This document shows positions 43,708 through 52,011 of a DNA stretch of 64,000 nt, in pieces (within the stretch, counting starts at the first letter, position 1; each line of letters begins with the position of its first letter). Both the position numbers and the translations under genes were made by a program. Below the pieces are notes generated by a model. It saw only the letters and a program-made list of their open reading frames with translations. It made no database searches and was not told the DNA's origin. Source of the stretch: an uncultured Blastocatellia bacterium. GTDB taxonomy: Bacteria; Acidobacteriota; Blastocatellia; Chloracidobacteriales; Chloracidobacteriaceae. The stretch covers positions 62,001-126,000 of the forward strand of contig CALGZC010000040.1 in NCBI GenBank assembly GCA_937934745.1. Reading direction: 5' to 3'.

Positions 43708-45030
43708 TCACAGCACTCCGGCGCGGGTTGCAACCGTAGCAAATGCCTGTCGCGCCTGCGCCCGAATGGCAGCCGCCTCCAACGTTGTTAGCGCTCCGTT
43801 GCGGACGACCACTCGGCCGGCAATGACCACGTGCCGGACATCGCCGGCCGTTGCGGCGTACACCAGGGCGGACAAGGGGTCGGGATGCGGCGCCGCATGC
43901 AGCGTATCCAGGTTGACCACTGTCACGTCGGCCGCTTTGCCGACCTCAAGGCTGCCGATTTCCCGTTCTAACCCAAGCGCCCGCGCCCCTTGCCACGTCG
44001 CCATTTGAAACGCCTCCAACGCCGTCAGCTTGGCTGCGCCACAACGCATTTTTTGGAGTAGCGCCGCCGTCCGCATCTCTGTGAAAGCATCCAGGCGGTT
44101 GTTGCAGGGAGCACCGTCTGCGCCCAGCGAAACCGATATGCCGCGTTCCAGCATTTCCACCACCGGAGCAATCCCTGAGCCGAGCTTCAAGTTTGAAGAC
44201 GGACAGTGCAGAACATGCGTGCCGGTTTCGGCTAAAATGTCCAGCTCTTCTTCATCTAACCAAATACAGTGCGCCACGCCAACCTGTGGCCCGGTCAGGC
44301 CAAGAGCGTGCAGATAGGCGAGATTGCGCCGGCCGGTGAGGCGGATGACCAGCGCCACTTCGTCACGGTTCTCGGCTGCGTGTGTGTGTAACCGCACGCC
44401 TTTGTCACGGGCTAACGCTGCAATGTCGCGCAGCAGTGTCTCCGTGCAGGAGAGGACAAAGCGCGGGGCAAAGGCAATCTGTAAGCGGCCATCTGCTTGA
44501 CCGTGCCAGGTGTCCAGCAGGCGCAGTGATTCCGTCCGGGCCTGGGCCGTTGTTTCGCGCAGTCCAGCCGGCACGTCCTCCCCGGCATCCATCAAGCACT
44601 TGCCCACCACGGCCCGGAAACCACTCTCGGCGACAACCTCCAGTACGGCATCGGTGTGATGGACACTTTCCATGGTCAGGGCGCAGGTTGTGCCGCCACA
44701 CATCAGCTCTGCCACTGCCAACTGGGCTGAAACGCGGATGCTCTCCGGTGTGTGCGCCGCTTCCAGCCTCCAGATGCGTGTTTTGAGCCAGTCGAGCAGT
44801 TCCAGATCGTCGGCCGCACCGCGAAACAGGGTCTGGCACAGGTGCACGTGGGATTGCACAAACCCCGGTATGACCACACTGCCGCGCGCGTCGAGCGTCT
44901 CATCGGCCGTTGTCGGTCCACCGCCAATGTGCGTAATCCGTCCGTCCTGGATATAGAGGTCGCCGGCAATGATCTGGTGGCGTGGCCCGCTTGTCAGAAG
45001 CGTTCCGTTGGTAATCCGCAGCGTTGGCAT
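43708..45030 (-). CDS. MTA/SAH deaminase-like amidohydrolase (second copy)
   Basis: 440-residue amidohydrolase of the ATZ/TRZ-MtaD group. Metal ligands lie in VQSHVHLCQTLFRG (HxH), LHTHAAENRDE, GVAHCIWLDEEE and SLGADGAPCNNRLD. Unlike the copy at 4.4 kb it has no hydrophobic N-terminal extension and replaces the second motif by HAAEN. The candidate substrates are deaminated nucleosides such as MTA, SAH or 5'-deoxyadenosine, or another heterocycle; sequence alone cannot decide. It starts 6 nt after the Rsm22-like gene stop on the same strand, so the two are likely co-transcribed. Confidence 0.85.
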   Translation of the reverse strand: MPTLRITNGTLLTSGPRHQIIAGDLYIQDGRITHIGGGPTTADETLDARGSVVIPGFVQSHVHLCQTLFRGAADDLELLDWLKTRIWRLEAAHTPESIRVSAQLAVAELMCGGTTCALTMESVHHTDAVLEVVAESGFRAVVGKCLMDAGEDVPAGLRETTAQARTESLRLLDTWHGQADGRLQIAFAPRFVLSCTETLLRDIAALARDKGVRLHTHAAENRDEVALVIRLTGRRNLAYLHALGLTGPQVGVAHCIWLDEEELDILAETGTHVLHCPSSNLKLGSGIAPVVEMLERGISVSLGADGAPCNNRLDAFTEMRTAALLQKMRCGAAKLTALEAFQMATWQGARALGLEREIGSLEVGKAADVTVVNLDTLHAAPHPDPLSALVYAATAGDVRHVVIAGRVVVRNGALTTLEAAAIRAQARQAFATVATRAGVL

Positions 45031-45036
45031 CACGTG

Positions 45037-46320
45037 TCACCGGATTGGGGATTGGCGTTCGACGTGCGCCCCTGGTGGAAGCCGTAAACCATCTGCCAGA
45101 GGCACGGGCAATTCTGAAAGCCAGAGTATATCGCCCCGTAGTGCGTCGCCAAAGGCAGCATTTTCGGGACGCCGGTCGCGCTTAAAGCGCGTCAGTAAAG
45201 TGCAACGGTCGTCGCCGCACACAAGACGTTTGTCACGTCCTTTCTCACGCTGGAGATCGCCAATGACACGCCAGGCTGACCCGGTGGGACGTGGTTCGAC
45301 CGCACGTTTGCCGTCCTGACGGAAAACAACGTAGAAAAACTTTTGAACTTGGCTGCGCAGACCGGTGAGCGCATCAAGCTGAGCGACAAGCGGAGTCGGT
45401 TTCCACGTCAGCGAAACATGGCACCAGTCCCGCGGAGGACGCTCTGCCCGCATGCGGCAGGGGCCGCCGGCCGTACAGGGTGCAAAGACATCCAGCCGCG
45501 GGACGCTCTCCAGCAACCTATCGCGGAGCACCATTGCTGCACGCGCCGTCTGGTGGAGTGCTGGCTCGATGATGTACAACCCGCCGTCGGGCGTGAGTCC
45601 TTCCTGCGCCAGCGTCCGAATCCAGGCCGGCAGCGGCATCATCTCCTCTTCCGAGGCACTTTCACCGGTACTTTCACCGGAGATTTCATTGAGTACATTA
45701 GCCAGCCAGACAAAATCGGCTCCGCCCCGCGGCAGATAGGCTTTGACCTGCGTGGCTTCCCCGGTGTGTACCCTGAGCTGTACCGTTACGGCCTCGCGCC
45801 GCTCGGCGTTGAGCCAACCCACTGCCTGACGCAGCAAGTCTGTGGCTTCCTGCGCTGCTGTCGGCGACGCTTCGACCAAGACCGCATTGACCCGGAAGGC
45901 CGTCGGACGCAGCGCTACGAGAAACCGCAGGGTCGCGAGTGTGGCTGTTCCCGGGCCGCAGCCAATATCCAGCACCGTGAACTGTGATTTTGCGGCAAGC
46001 TCGGCAGCCAATTGCGCCTGCCGCCCCACCTCGGCCAGTACCCAGGCGACTTTGACATAGTTGCGCGGTAGGAAGTGGAATAGATACGCCGCCCGTCGTG
46101 CGTCGTGCCAGTAGTCACCCGATGACGCCTTAGGCAAGGCTTGCCGCTTTCTGGTGAAATCATTTGACAGGCGCACGAGGGCATCGGCAATCGGTGCGAG
46201 AAATGCTCTGCCGACCGGCCCACGGTCGTACTGGGCCAGTGCTTCAGAACCTAAGCGGTGCGCCACTTGGTGGCGTTCCAGTTGGCGTAAAAAGTCGTCG
46301 TCAAACATTGTTGAAAACAT
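45037..46320 (-). CDS. Rsm22-like methyltransferase with C-terminal cysteine cluster
   Basis: 427-residue protein resembling the Rsm22/METTL17 family, which associates with the small ribosomal subunit. N-terminal helical region, then a SAM-binding core (FTVLDIGCGPGTATLAT, VLVEASPTAAQEA, WLANVLNEIS) and EEGLTPDGGLYIIEP. The C-terminal part has cysteines in FAPCTAGGPCRM and DWCHVSL, and another pair in CGDDRC. These match the cysteine-rich, iron-sulfur-binding part of that family. ATG 46320 is the first plausible start; ATG 46308 is an alternative and neither has a strong ribosome binding site. Confidence 0.72.
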   Translation of the reverse strand: MFSTMFDDDFLRQLERHQVAHRLGSEALAQYDRGPVGRAFLAPIADALVRLSNDFTRKRQALPKASSGDYWHDARRAAYLFHFLPRNYVKVAWVLAEVGRQAQLAAELAAKSQFTVLDIGCGPGTATLATLRFLVALRPTAFRVNAVLVEASPTAAQEATDLLRQAVGWLNAERREAVTVQLRVHTGEATQVKAYLPRGGADFVWLANVLNEISGESTGESASEEEMMPLPAWIRTLAQEGLTPDGGLYIIEPALHQTARAAMVLRDRLLESVPRLDVFAPCTAGGPCRMRAERPPRDWCHVSLTWKPTPLVAQLDALTGLRSQVQKFFYVVFRQDGKRAVEPRPTGSAWRVIGDLQREKGRDKRLVCGDDRCTLLTRFKRDRRPENAAFGDALRGDILWLSELPVPLADGLRLPPGAHVERQSPIR

Positions 46321-46449
46321 GGCTAGAACATTGCTAAGCCGGGACAACAATGCGCCTTCCTCAGACGACCACGAAAGCGGTTGTCTTGAGCAGGCAACGC
46401 ATCTTATCGTTGTAGGCAGTGACTTCTATGTGCAGGGAGCGTGCGGGCT

Positions 46450-47328
46450 ATGATCGAGGCTTACTTCGCGGAGAAAGTTCCCGAAGTCAACCGGTGGCTT
46501 GATCGACTCATGCCGCCTGCGACAACGCCTCCACCGCGCATCCACGAAGCCATGCGATACAGCCTCATGGCGGGCGGCAAGCGCCTGCGCCCAATCCTTG
46601 TCCTAGCCGCCGGTGAGGTTTTCGGAGGTGCCCCGGAGCGGCTTTACCCCGTAGCCTGTGCCTTTGAAATGGTCCATACCTACTCGCTCATTCACGACGA
46701 CCTGCCGGCTATGGACAACGACGACCTGCGACGTGGGCGACCAACGTGCCACAAGCAGTTTGACGAAGCGACCGCGATTCTGGCCGGCGACGGCCTCATG
46801 ACGCATGCCTTTCGTATCTTGGCCGAAATGGGTGCCTCGGCAGAGCAAAAAGTGCGCGTGATCCGGGAGCTGGCTATCGGTTCTGGAACGGTGGAAGGCA
46901 TGATTGCCGGACAGGTTGTCGATCTTGAGGCCGAACGGCAGCCGATTGATGCCGAACGTCTGGCCTTTATCCATCGTACTAAGACCGGCGCGCTCATCCG
47001 GGGAGCGCTGGTGTGCGGGGGGATTGTCGCCGGGGCTTCTGAAGCGGATCTTGCACTACTTGCCGCCTACGGCGAAAGGGTTGGACTGGCATTTCAGATT
47101 ACCGATGACATTCTTGACGAAACGGCAACTGCTGAACAGCTCGGCAAAACACCGGGCAAAGATGCTGCGGCCGGTAAAGCGACCTATCCGGCGCTGTACG
47201 GCCTAGAGCCATCCCGCCGTCAAGCGGAAGCCCTCGCCGAGGAGGCCGTCAGCATCTTAGCTCCACTTGGCGAACGTGCGGCGCTTCTGGCAGCTTTGGC
47301 ACGTTTTGTTGTCCACCGTACGTCGTAA
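46450..47328 (+). CDS. ispA: short-chain polyprenyl diphosphate synthase (FPP/GGPP synthase)
   Basis: 292-residue trans-prenyltransferase that condenses IPP with allylic diphosphates to give farnesyl and perhaps geranylgeranyl diphosphate. The first aspartate-rich motif is DDLPAMDNDD (bacterial DDx4D type) after YSLIH, preceded by GGKRLRP. The second aspartate-rich motif is FQITDDILD followed by GKDAAAGKATYP. All substrate-binding residues look intact. Product length cannot be fixed from sequence. The product feeds quinones, hopanoids and the carotenoid pathway of crtP. The GTG at 46441 is an alternative start. Confidence 0.93.
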   Translation: MIEAYFAEKVPEVNRWLDRLMPPATTPPPRIHEAMRYSLMAGGKRLRPILVLAAGEVFGGAPERLYPVACAFEMVHTYSLIHDDLPAMDNDDLRRGRPTCHKQFDEATAILAGDGLMTHAFRILAEMGASAEQKVRVIRELAIGSGTVEGMIAGQVVDLEAERQPIDAERLAFIHRTKTGALIRGALVCGGIVAGASEADLALLAAYGERVGLAFQITDDILDETATAEQLGKTPGKDAAAGKATYPALYGLEPSRRQAEALAEEAVSILAPLGERAALLAALARFVVHRTS

Positions 47329-47366
47329 ATGCAGCCCAGCTGGGCACTGTGTCGGAAAAAATCGCT

Positions 47367-47903
47367 ATGTTACGTACAATCCGCTGGTTCGACATCCTGA
47401 CGCTGGTGGTTCTGAACTTGGCCGTGTTGACCTCACCCGCGGCCACGCAATCAAATGGTGAACACGCCCCTGTCGCCCCCGATTTCACGGCGCCGAGTCT
47501 GACCGATGACACGTCGATCCGTCTTTCGTCTCTGCGGGGCAAGGTGGTCGTTATCAACTTTTGGGCCAGTTGGTGTCCTCCTTGTCGCGCCGAATTTCCC
47601 ATGTGGTCCAGACTCCATCACACTTACAGGAAGCAGGATTTTGTTTTGCTATCGCTCAACTTGGCCGAGGATGCAGCGACGGCGCGGCGGTTTCTTGAGC
47701 GTGAACGGCCTCCGTTTCAGGTGTATAGCGGTGCCGGCGCAACGGCAAAGTACGATGCCTCGCGGCTGCCGACAACATACTTTATTGACCGCGCCGGGCG
47801 CATTCGGCGGCGCGTCTCGGGTTTTCACCCGCAGCGCACCGAGGCGGAGTTTGTCACCTTGATTGACGGCCTGCTGGCCGAACCGACTCCGGCAGAGCCG
47901 TAA
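47367..47903 (+). CDS. TlpA-like periplasmic thioredoxin-fold protein
   Basis: 178-residue exported thioredoxin of the TlpA/ResA group. A signal-like N-terminus (hydrophobic up to SPAA) is followed by APDFTAPSLTD, VVINFWASWCPPCRAEFP with the active-site CPPC pair, LLSLNLAEDAATA and the cis-proline in SRLPTTYFIDRAGRI. It probably reduces or maintains periplasmic cysteines, for example during cytochrome c maturation. ATG 47367 with GGAAAA upstream is preferred over GTG 47349. It lies 38 nt after ispA. Confidence 0.9.
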   Translation: MLRTIRWFDILTLVVLNLAVLTSPAATQSNGEHAPVAPDFTAPSLTDDTSIRLSSLRGKVVVINFWASWCPPCRAEFPMWSRLHHTYRKQDFVLLSLNLAEDAATARRFLERERPPFQVYSGAGATAKYDASRLPTTYFIDRAGRIRRRVSGFHPQRTEAEFVTLIDGLLAEPTPAEP

Positions 47904-48233
47904 GTGAGAGCCGTAAGCGCTGATCTGCGCGCTGGCCACCGGTCATTGTGTATCGCAAGCGGCCGGATTTATGGGGCACGGCGGGATTCAGCTCCCGCGA
48001 CCTCTGCCCCGATGAGGTGCGCCCCCGTCCCCGAACGGCAACTGCTGAACTGCCGGAGCGAAGCCAGAACCCTTCCCAAACCGCTGTCGGGGCCTCGTCT
48101 GTGTCTGATCGGGAAATCTTGCAGAAGCCGCACCAGAACTCACTGTTGGGATGACGGACTCAAGGAGCTGTGGAAGGTCGTCCACAGCTCCTGCAAGTCG
48201 TCATAGCTTAGCTGCACACTCTAGAAACGTGGG
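47904..48233. other. intergenic region between convergent genes
   Basis: 330 nt. A hydrophilic GTG-started ORF (47948-48154, 68 codons) is open but has no ribosome binding site or family features, so I do not call it. The strong hairpin at 48163-48192 is listed separately. Confidence 0.4.
48163..48192. terminator. 12-bp perfect hairpin between convergent genes
   Basis: AGGAGCTGTGGA and TCCACAGCTCCT form a perfect 12-bp stem with a 6-nt loop. It lies between the ends of the TlpA-like gene (plus) and the SPFH gene (minus). There is no T-tract on either strand, so it may stop both transcripts weakly, act with Rho, or protect 3' ends. Confidence 0.5.
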
Positions 48234-49334
48234 TTAGCGGGGCGTGTATTGTGGCTGAGGTTGCTGGGTGGACGGAGTCGTCGCCCGCGCCGGGATCGGT
48301 GTCGGTTGGGCAGTGGCTGGCTGCGTCACTGCCGGCTGCGGCATCGTTGCCGTCTGGGGCGGGATAACCAGCGACGGAGCGGCGGGCGCTTTGGCTTTGT
48401 CAGAGAATAGTTCTTTGAGCATGCCCACTGACGACAGCACATTTGACGCCTCGACTGGCATGAAAACGACCTTGCTGTTCTCACTCTGCGCCATCTCACG
48501 CAGGGATTCAATGTAACGCCCCATCAGGAGATACTGTGCCGGATTACCGGCACCGGCCAGGGCTTGCGCAATAATTTGAATGGATTTCGCCTCTGCTTCA
48601 GCCGCACGCAGACGTGCCTGCGCCGCGCCTTCCGCACGGAGTACCTGCATTTGACGTTCACCTTCAGCACGTGCAATCGCCGCATCGCGCTCGCCTTCGG
48701 CGCGGGTGATGGCCGCTTGGCGCTCACCTTCGGCTTGCAGCACCAGGGCGCGCCGGTTGCGCTCGGCCGTCATCTGTTTCTCCATAGTAACGCGGACGTC
48801 TTCCGGGGGGTTGATGTTGCGGACTTCAACACGCGTCACCTTGACGCCCCACTTGTTGGTCGCTCCATCCATGACAAGGCGCAGCTTGTTATTGATGGTA
48901 TCACGTGAAGACAGGGTTTCATCTAAGTCCATCTCCCCCATGACGCTGCGCATGGCCGTAATCGTCAACTGCGTAATCCCGCCAGTGAGGTCGGCAACTT
49001 CGTAAACGGCTTTGTAGGGATCGGTAATCTGCCAGTAAATTATTGAGTCCACGCCGACCGTCACGTTGTCTTTCGTGATGACCGGCTGCATCGGCAGGTC
49101 GGTGTATTGCTCGCGGAGATCAATGTATCGCATCCCAACCGGAAAGCCCGTCCAGTTAACGCTGCGCGGCGAGTCAATGAAGGGGATGATGATATGCGGT
49201 CCACTGCCTAGAATGCCGGCGTATCTACCAAGCCGCTCAATAACCAGGACCTGCATTTGCGGCACGATCCGAATGGTTTTCAACAAAACGATCAGGCTAA
49301 ACAGAACAAGTAACGCCGATCCAAGCACTATCAT
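48234..49334 (-). CDS. SPFH/Band 7 (stomatin-like) membrane protein
   Basis: 366 residues: one N-terminal transmembrane helix (IVLGSALLVLFSLIVLLKT), then an SPFH domain with RLGRYAGILGSGPHIIIPFID, KDNVTVGVDSIIYWQ and LRLVMDGATNKWGVKVTRVEVRNINPP. A long coiled coil of AEGER/RAEGE repeats follows (about residues 200-250). The C-terminus is a proline/threonine-rich tail. Such proteins form cage-like membrane microdomain assemblies. The partner NfeD gene lies 56 nt upstream, the conserved pairing of this family, related to QmcA/YbbK. Confidence 0.93.
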   Translation of the reverse strand: MIVLGSALLVLFSLIVLLKTIRIVPQMQVLVIERLGRYAGILGSGPHIIIPFIDSPRSVNWTGFPVGMRYIDLREQYTDLPMQPVITKDNVTVGVDSIIYWQITDPYKAVYEVADLTGGITQLTITAMRSVMGEMDLDETLSSRDTINNKLRLVMDGATNKWGVKVTRVEVRNINPPEDVRVTMEKQMTAERNRRALVLQAEGERQAAITRAEGERDAAIARAEGERQMQVLRAEGAAQARLRAAEAEAKSIQIIAQALAGAGNPAQYLLMGRYIESLREMAQSENSKVVFMPVEASNVLSSVGMLKELFSDKAKAPAAPSLVIPPQTATMPQPAVTQPATAQPTPIPARATTPSTQQPQPQYTPR

Positions 49335-49390
49335 AGCAAACTCCTTTGGTGAGTAGGGTGGTTCTGTGAGCAGGTTTTACCGTACGTCGG

Positions 49391-49900
49391 TCAGCGATGA
49401 GGCGATCTTCCAGTCTGGGCTGTCTTCCAGTCTGGGCTGTAGTGAACTGGACGAACATAAAGTTGATTGCCTTCAATCTGTATCACCTCACACTCCACAC
49501 CCGAAGATAGGGTCTCACCGTGGATTGGCAGTGCCGTCCAAACCGTGCCGTCGAGGTCGATTTCGGCCTCACGGCGTGGACCGCGGCTTTCCGTGATGAT
49601 GATGCCCCGTTTCCCAACCAAGCTAAGGTCGTTGAGTGCAGGTAGTGTAGAGACAGGCTTGTTGAGCCACCGGAGAAAGATGCGCCGCGTACTTGCCGTG
49701 AGCGTCGTGGCAACCACCAGAAAGACGACAAGTTGGAACGGCAGGCCGAAACCGACTGCCGCTGCCAGAGCTGCTGCGCCGGCCGCAAGCCCAAACCAAA
49801 TGGCAATGAACCCGGTGGTCAACACTTCCACCGCGGCACAGATGGCGGCAATCACAAGCCACACGATCCACATGGAGTCCACCAAATTCTGTGTCATCAC
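49391..49900 (-). CDS. NfeD-family membrane protein
   Basis: 169 residues with three to four N-terminal transmembrane helices (VWLVIAAICAAVEVLTTGF, then two alanine-rich helices) and a C-terminal OB-fold (VGKRGIIITESRGPRREAEIDLDGTVWTA). NfeD proteins accompany SPFH proteins and probably interact with them; this one precedes the SPFH gene. The last codons lie in a tandem 17-bp duplication (49407-49423 and 49424-49440), so the second copy is read in a shifted frame and the C-terminus is altered (SPDWK, then TAQTGRSPHR). Confidence 0.92.
   Translation of the reverse strand: MMTQNLVDSMWIVWLVIAAICAAVEVLTTGFIAIWFGLAAGAAALAAAVGFGLPFQLVVFLVVATTLTASTRRIFLRWLNKPVSTLPALNDLSLVGKRGIIITESRGPRREAEIDLDGTVWTALPIHGETLSSGVECEVIQIEGNQLYVRPVHYSPDWKTAQTGRSPHR
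49407..49440. repeat. 17-bp tandem duplication at the 3' end of the nfeD gene
   Basis: CTTCCAGTCTGGGCTGT occurs twice head-to-tail. Removing one copy would restore a frame ending ...SPDWKIASSLTDVR at a TAA (plus-strand 49377-49379). The duplication therefore looks recent and changes the protein tail. Confidence 0.9.
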
Positions 49901-50130
49901 TTTTCTAACCTCTTTGTCTGCGCAGGTACGTTGGCGCAGGGAGAAAAGTTTTCAGATTGTGTCTGTTACCCTAACCTGGAGAGGTTTGCTACGGAATGCG
50001 GTCTATGGGTTTCAGTATACCACGCTTGAACCACGCCCACGGGAAATGCGGCTTGACGCTGCTGTGCGAGATGCGTAGAAGTTTCATTTCAAACAAGTGT
50101 TTCAATCAAACGCTTGAAAATGGTGAGCTT

Positions 50131-52011
50131 ATGAACATTGGCAAGTATCGCACGTCGGTCTGGGTTGTAGGGTGGAGCCTCTGGGTTGTCGTGGGTTTGG
50201 GGCCGGCAGCGGCGGTTGCCCAACAGGCTCCGATGGACACGGGCTCTGGAGTGCGTCACACCCTCGCAGGGATTGTCCGGCCGGTAGCGTCGGAGCAGGG
50301 CCGGTCGGACACAACCGCATCCGACCGGGACCTGACCGAGCAAGCACGGCAGCGGGTCGCTGGCGAGCCGCGCGTTGGCATCCTCCCAGGGACAAGTCGT
50401 CCCCTGGCGCTGCGCGATGCCGTGCTCATGGCGTTGCAATCCAACCCGGACATTGAGATGCAACGGATTGCCGTCCAGCAGTCGGCTTTTGATGTGACCC
50501 GCGCGAAGGGTGTGTTTGATGCCACGCTCACCAGCCAGTTTGCTTACGCGGCGCTGCGCACTCCGGCCTTCAATCCCTTTGCCGGGGCAGACGACAACGG
50601 GGCGGTTGAGACCCGCTTGGCGCAGAACACCTTTGCGTTTACGAAGCCACTGATGACCGGCGGCCGCACTGGCGTCGAGTTCACTTTGGCCCGGCAGGAC
50701 ACAACGAACATCTTTGCCGGTCTCAACCCGCTCTACACCTCGCAGTTGACATTGACGTTTACCCAGCCGCTATTTCGCAACCGGCGGACGGATGAGTCAC
50801 GCCGCCAGATTGAACTGGCGAAGCGCCGATTGACGCTGTCCGACTCGCAGTTCCGGCAGCGCGTCATTGACATTGTGGCGCAGGTACAGTCGGCATACTG
50901 GGATTTGGTGTTTGCGCGGCGCGAGGTAGAGATTCGCGCCGAAGCCGTCGCCTTGGCGAACATCCAACTGGAGCAAAATCGGCGCTTCGTTGAAGCCGGC
51001 ACTGCTGCCCCGGTGGACATTGTGGCCGTTGAGGCTCAGCTCGAGCAGCGACAGGAGGAGTTTTTGCAATCGCTGGAAAACCTGACGCGGGTGGAAAACA
51101 CGCTCAAGGCACTAATTCTCAACGAGCGGGAGTCGCCGTTGTGGGGCGAGGCCCTGATTCCGACCGAACAGATTAACTTGGAGCCGGTAACCTTGTCGCT
51201 AGATGAGGCTGTGCGTGCTGCACTCACCAAGCGCCCTGAAATGGAGCAGTTTGCCATCCAGAAAGCCGCCAACGAGGTTGACATTCAGTTTTTCCGTGAC
51301 CAGTTGCGTCCGCAGGTGGATTTCTTCGCCTCATATGGCTTGCAAAGTGCTGCCGGGACGCCACTGCCGATTCGTGCCAATCCCTTTGGAGAGGGTTTCA
51401 ACACCGTCATTCTCGACCGCCTGAACACGCTGTCGTCTGGAGCCGGGTTGCCGCCGGTCGTGGTGCCGACGCCAACCCTGCGCCTGCCGGGCTTCTTCAT
51501 CGGTGGGTTTGGCCAAAACTTGGGTAACTTGTTCTCAAAGAACTTTTACACCGTGCGCACCGGGTTGAATTTCAGCTTCACACCGGCGAACCGCGTCGCC
51601 CAGAGTGCATTGGGGCGGGCGACTGCCCAAGCGCGGTTGCTTGATGCCCAGCGGCGGCGGGTGGAAACCCAGATTGAAAGTGAGGTGCGTAACGCTCTGC
51701 AATCCGTTCAGACGGCGTTCCGGCGTGTGCAGGCGGCACGGTCTTCTCGGATCGCTGCCGAAGCACAATATGCCAGTGAAATGCGTCGCTATCAGGTGGG
51801 TGAGTCCACGAACTTTCTCGTCCTCGACCGCCAGAATGCTTTGTCGGCCGCGCAGGGACGCGAGATCCGGGCGCTGACGGACTACAACAAAGCGGTCGTG
51901 GCGCTTCAGCGGGCGATGTCCACCACACTGGATGTGAATAGTCTCACGGTCAAACCTTCCGATCCTACCCGCCAGGACAGGGCGGCCCCAGATGTTGAGC
52001 CAGGGCCATGA
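50131..52011 (+). CDS. TolC-family outer membrane channel protein
   Basis: 626-residue outer-membrane efflux protein. A signal peptide (ending AVAQQAP) precedes two homologous OEP halves: LRDAVLMALQSNPDIEMQRI opens the first and LSLDEAVRAALTKRPEMEQF the second. The long helical hairpins are seen in IELAKRRLTLSDSQFRQRV and the ENLTRVENTLKALIL segments, and the C-terminus has YQVGESTNFLVLDRQNALS. It is larger than E. coli TolC because of insertions in each half. The frame is open from 49996, but ATG 50131 begins a proper signal peptide. The MFS gene overlaps its stop (ATGA), suggesting a joint export system. Confidence 0.93.
   Translation: MNIGKYRTSVWVVGWSLWVVVGLGPAAAVAQQAPMDTGSGVRHTLAGIVRPVASEQGRSDTTASDRDLTEQARQRVAGEPRVGILPGTSRPLALRDAVLMALQSNPDIEMQRIAVQQSAFDVTRAKGVFDATLTSQFAYAALRTPAFNPFAGADDNGAVETRLAQNTFAFTKPLMTGGRTGVEFTLARQDTTNIFAGLNPLYTSQLTLTFTQPLFRNRRTDESRRQIELAKRRLTLSDSQFRQRVIDIVAQVQSAYWDLVFARREVEIRAEAVALANIQLEQNRRFVEAGTAAPVDIVAVEAQLEQRQEEFLQSLENLTRVENTLKALILNERESPLWGEALIPTEQINLEPVTLSLDEAVRAALTKRPEMEQFAIQKAANEVDIQFFRDQLRPQVDFFASYGLQSAAGTPLPIRANPFGEGFNTVILDRLNTLSSGAGLPPVVVPTPTLRLPGFFIGGFGQNLGNLFSKNFYTVRTGLNFSFTPANRVAQSALGRATAQARLLDAQRRRVETQIESEVRNALQSVQTAFRRVQAARSSRIAAEAQYASEMRRYQVGESTNFLVLDRQNALSAAQGREIRALTDYNKAVVALQRAMSTTLDVNSLTVKPSDPTRQDRAAPDVEPGP

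Noticed and set aside
47948-48154. 68-codon hydrophilic frame with GTG start
   Set aside because: No ribosome binding site, no family pattern and unusual composition; probably chance.
48600-48780. Repeated AEGER units in the SPFH gene as a possible DNA tandem repeat
   Set aside because: This is the normal coiled coil of SPFH proteins; the DNA repeats are imperfect.
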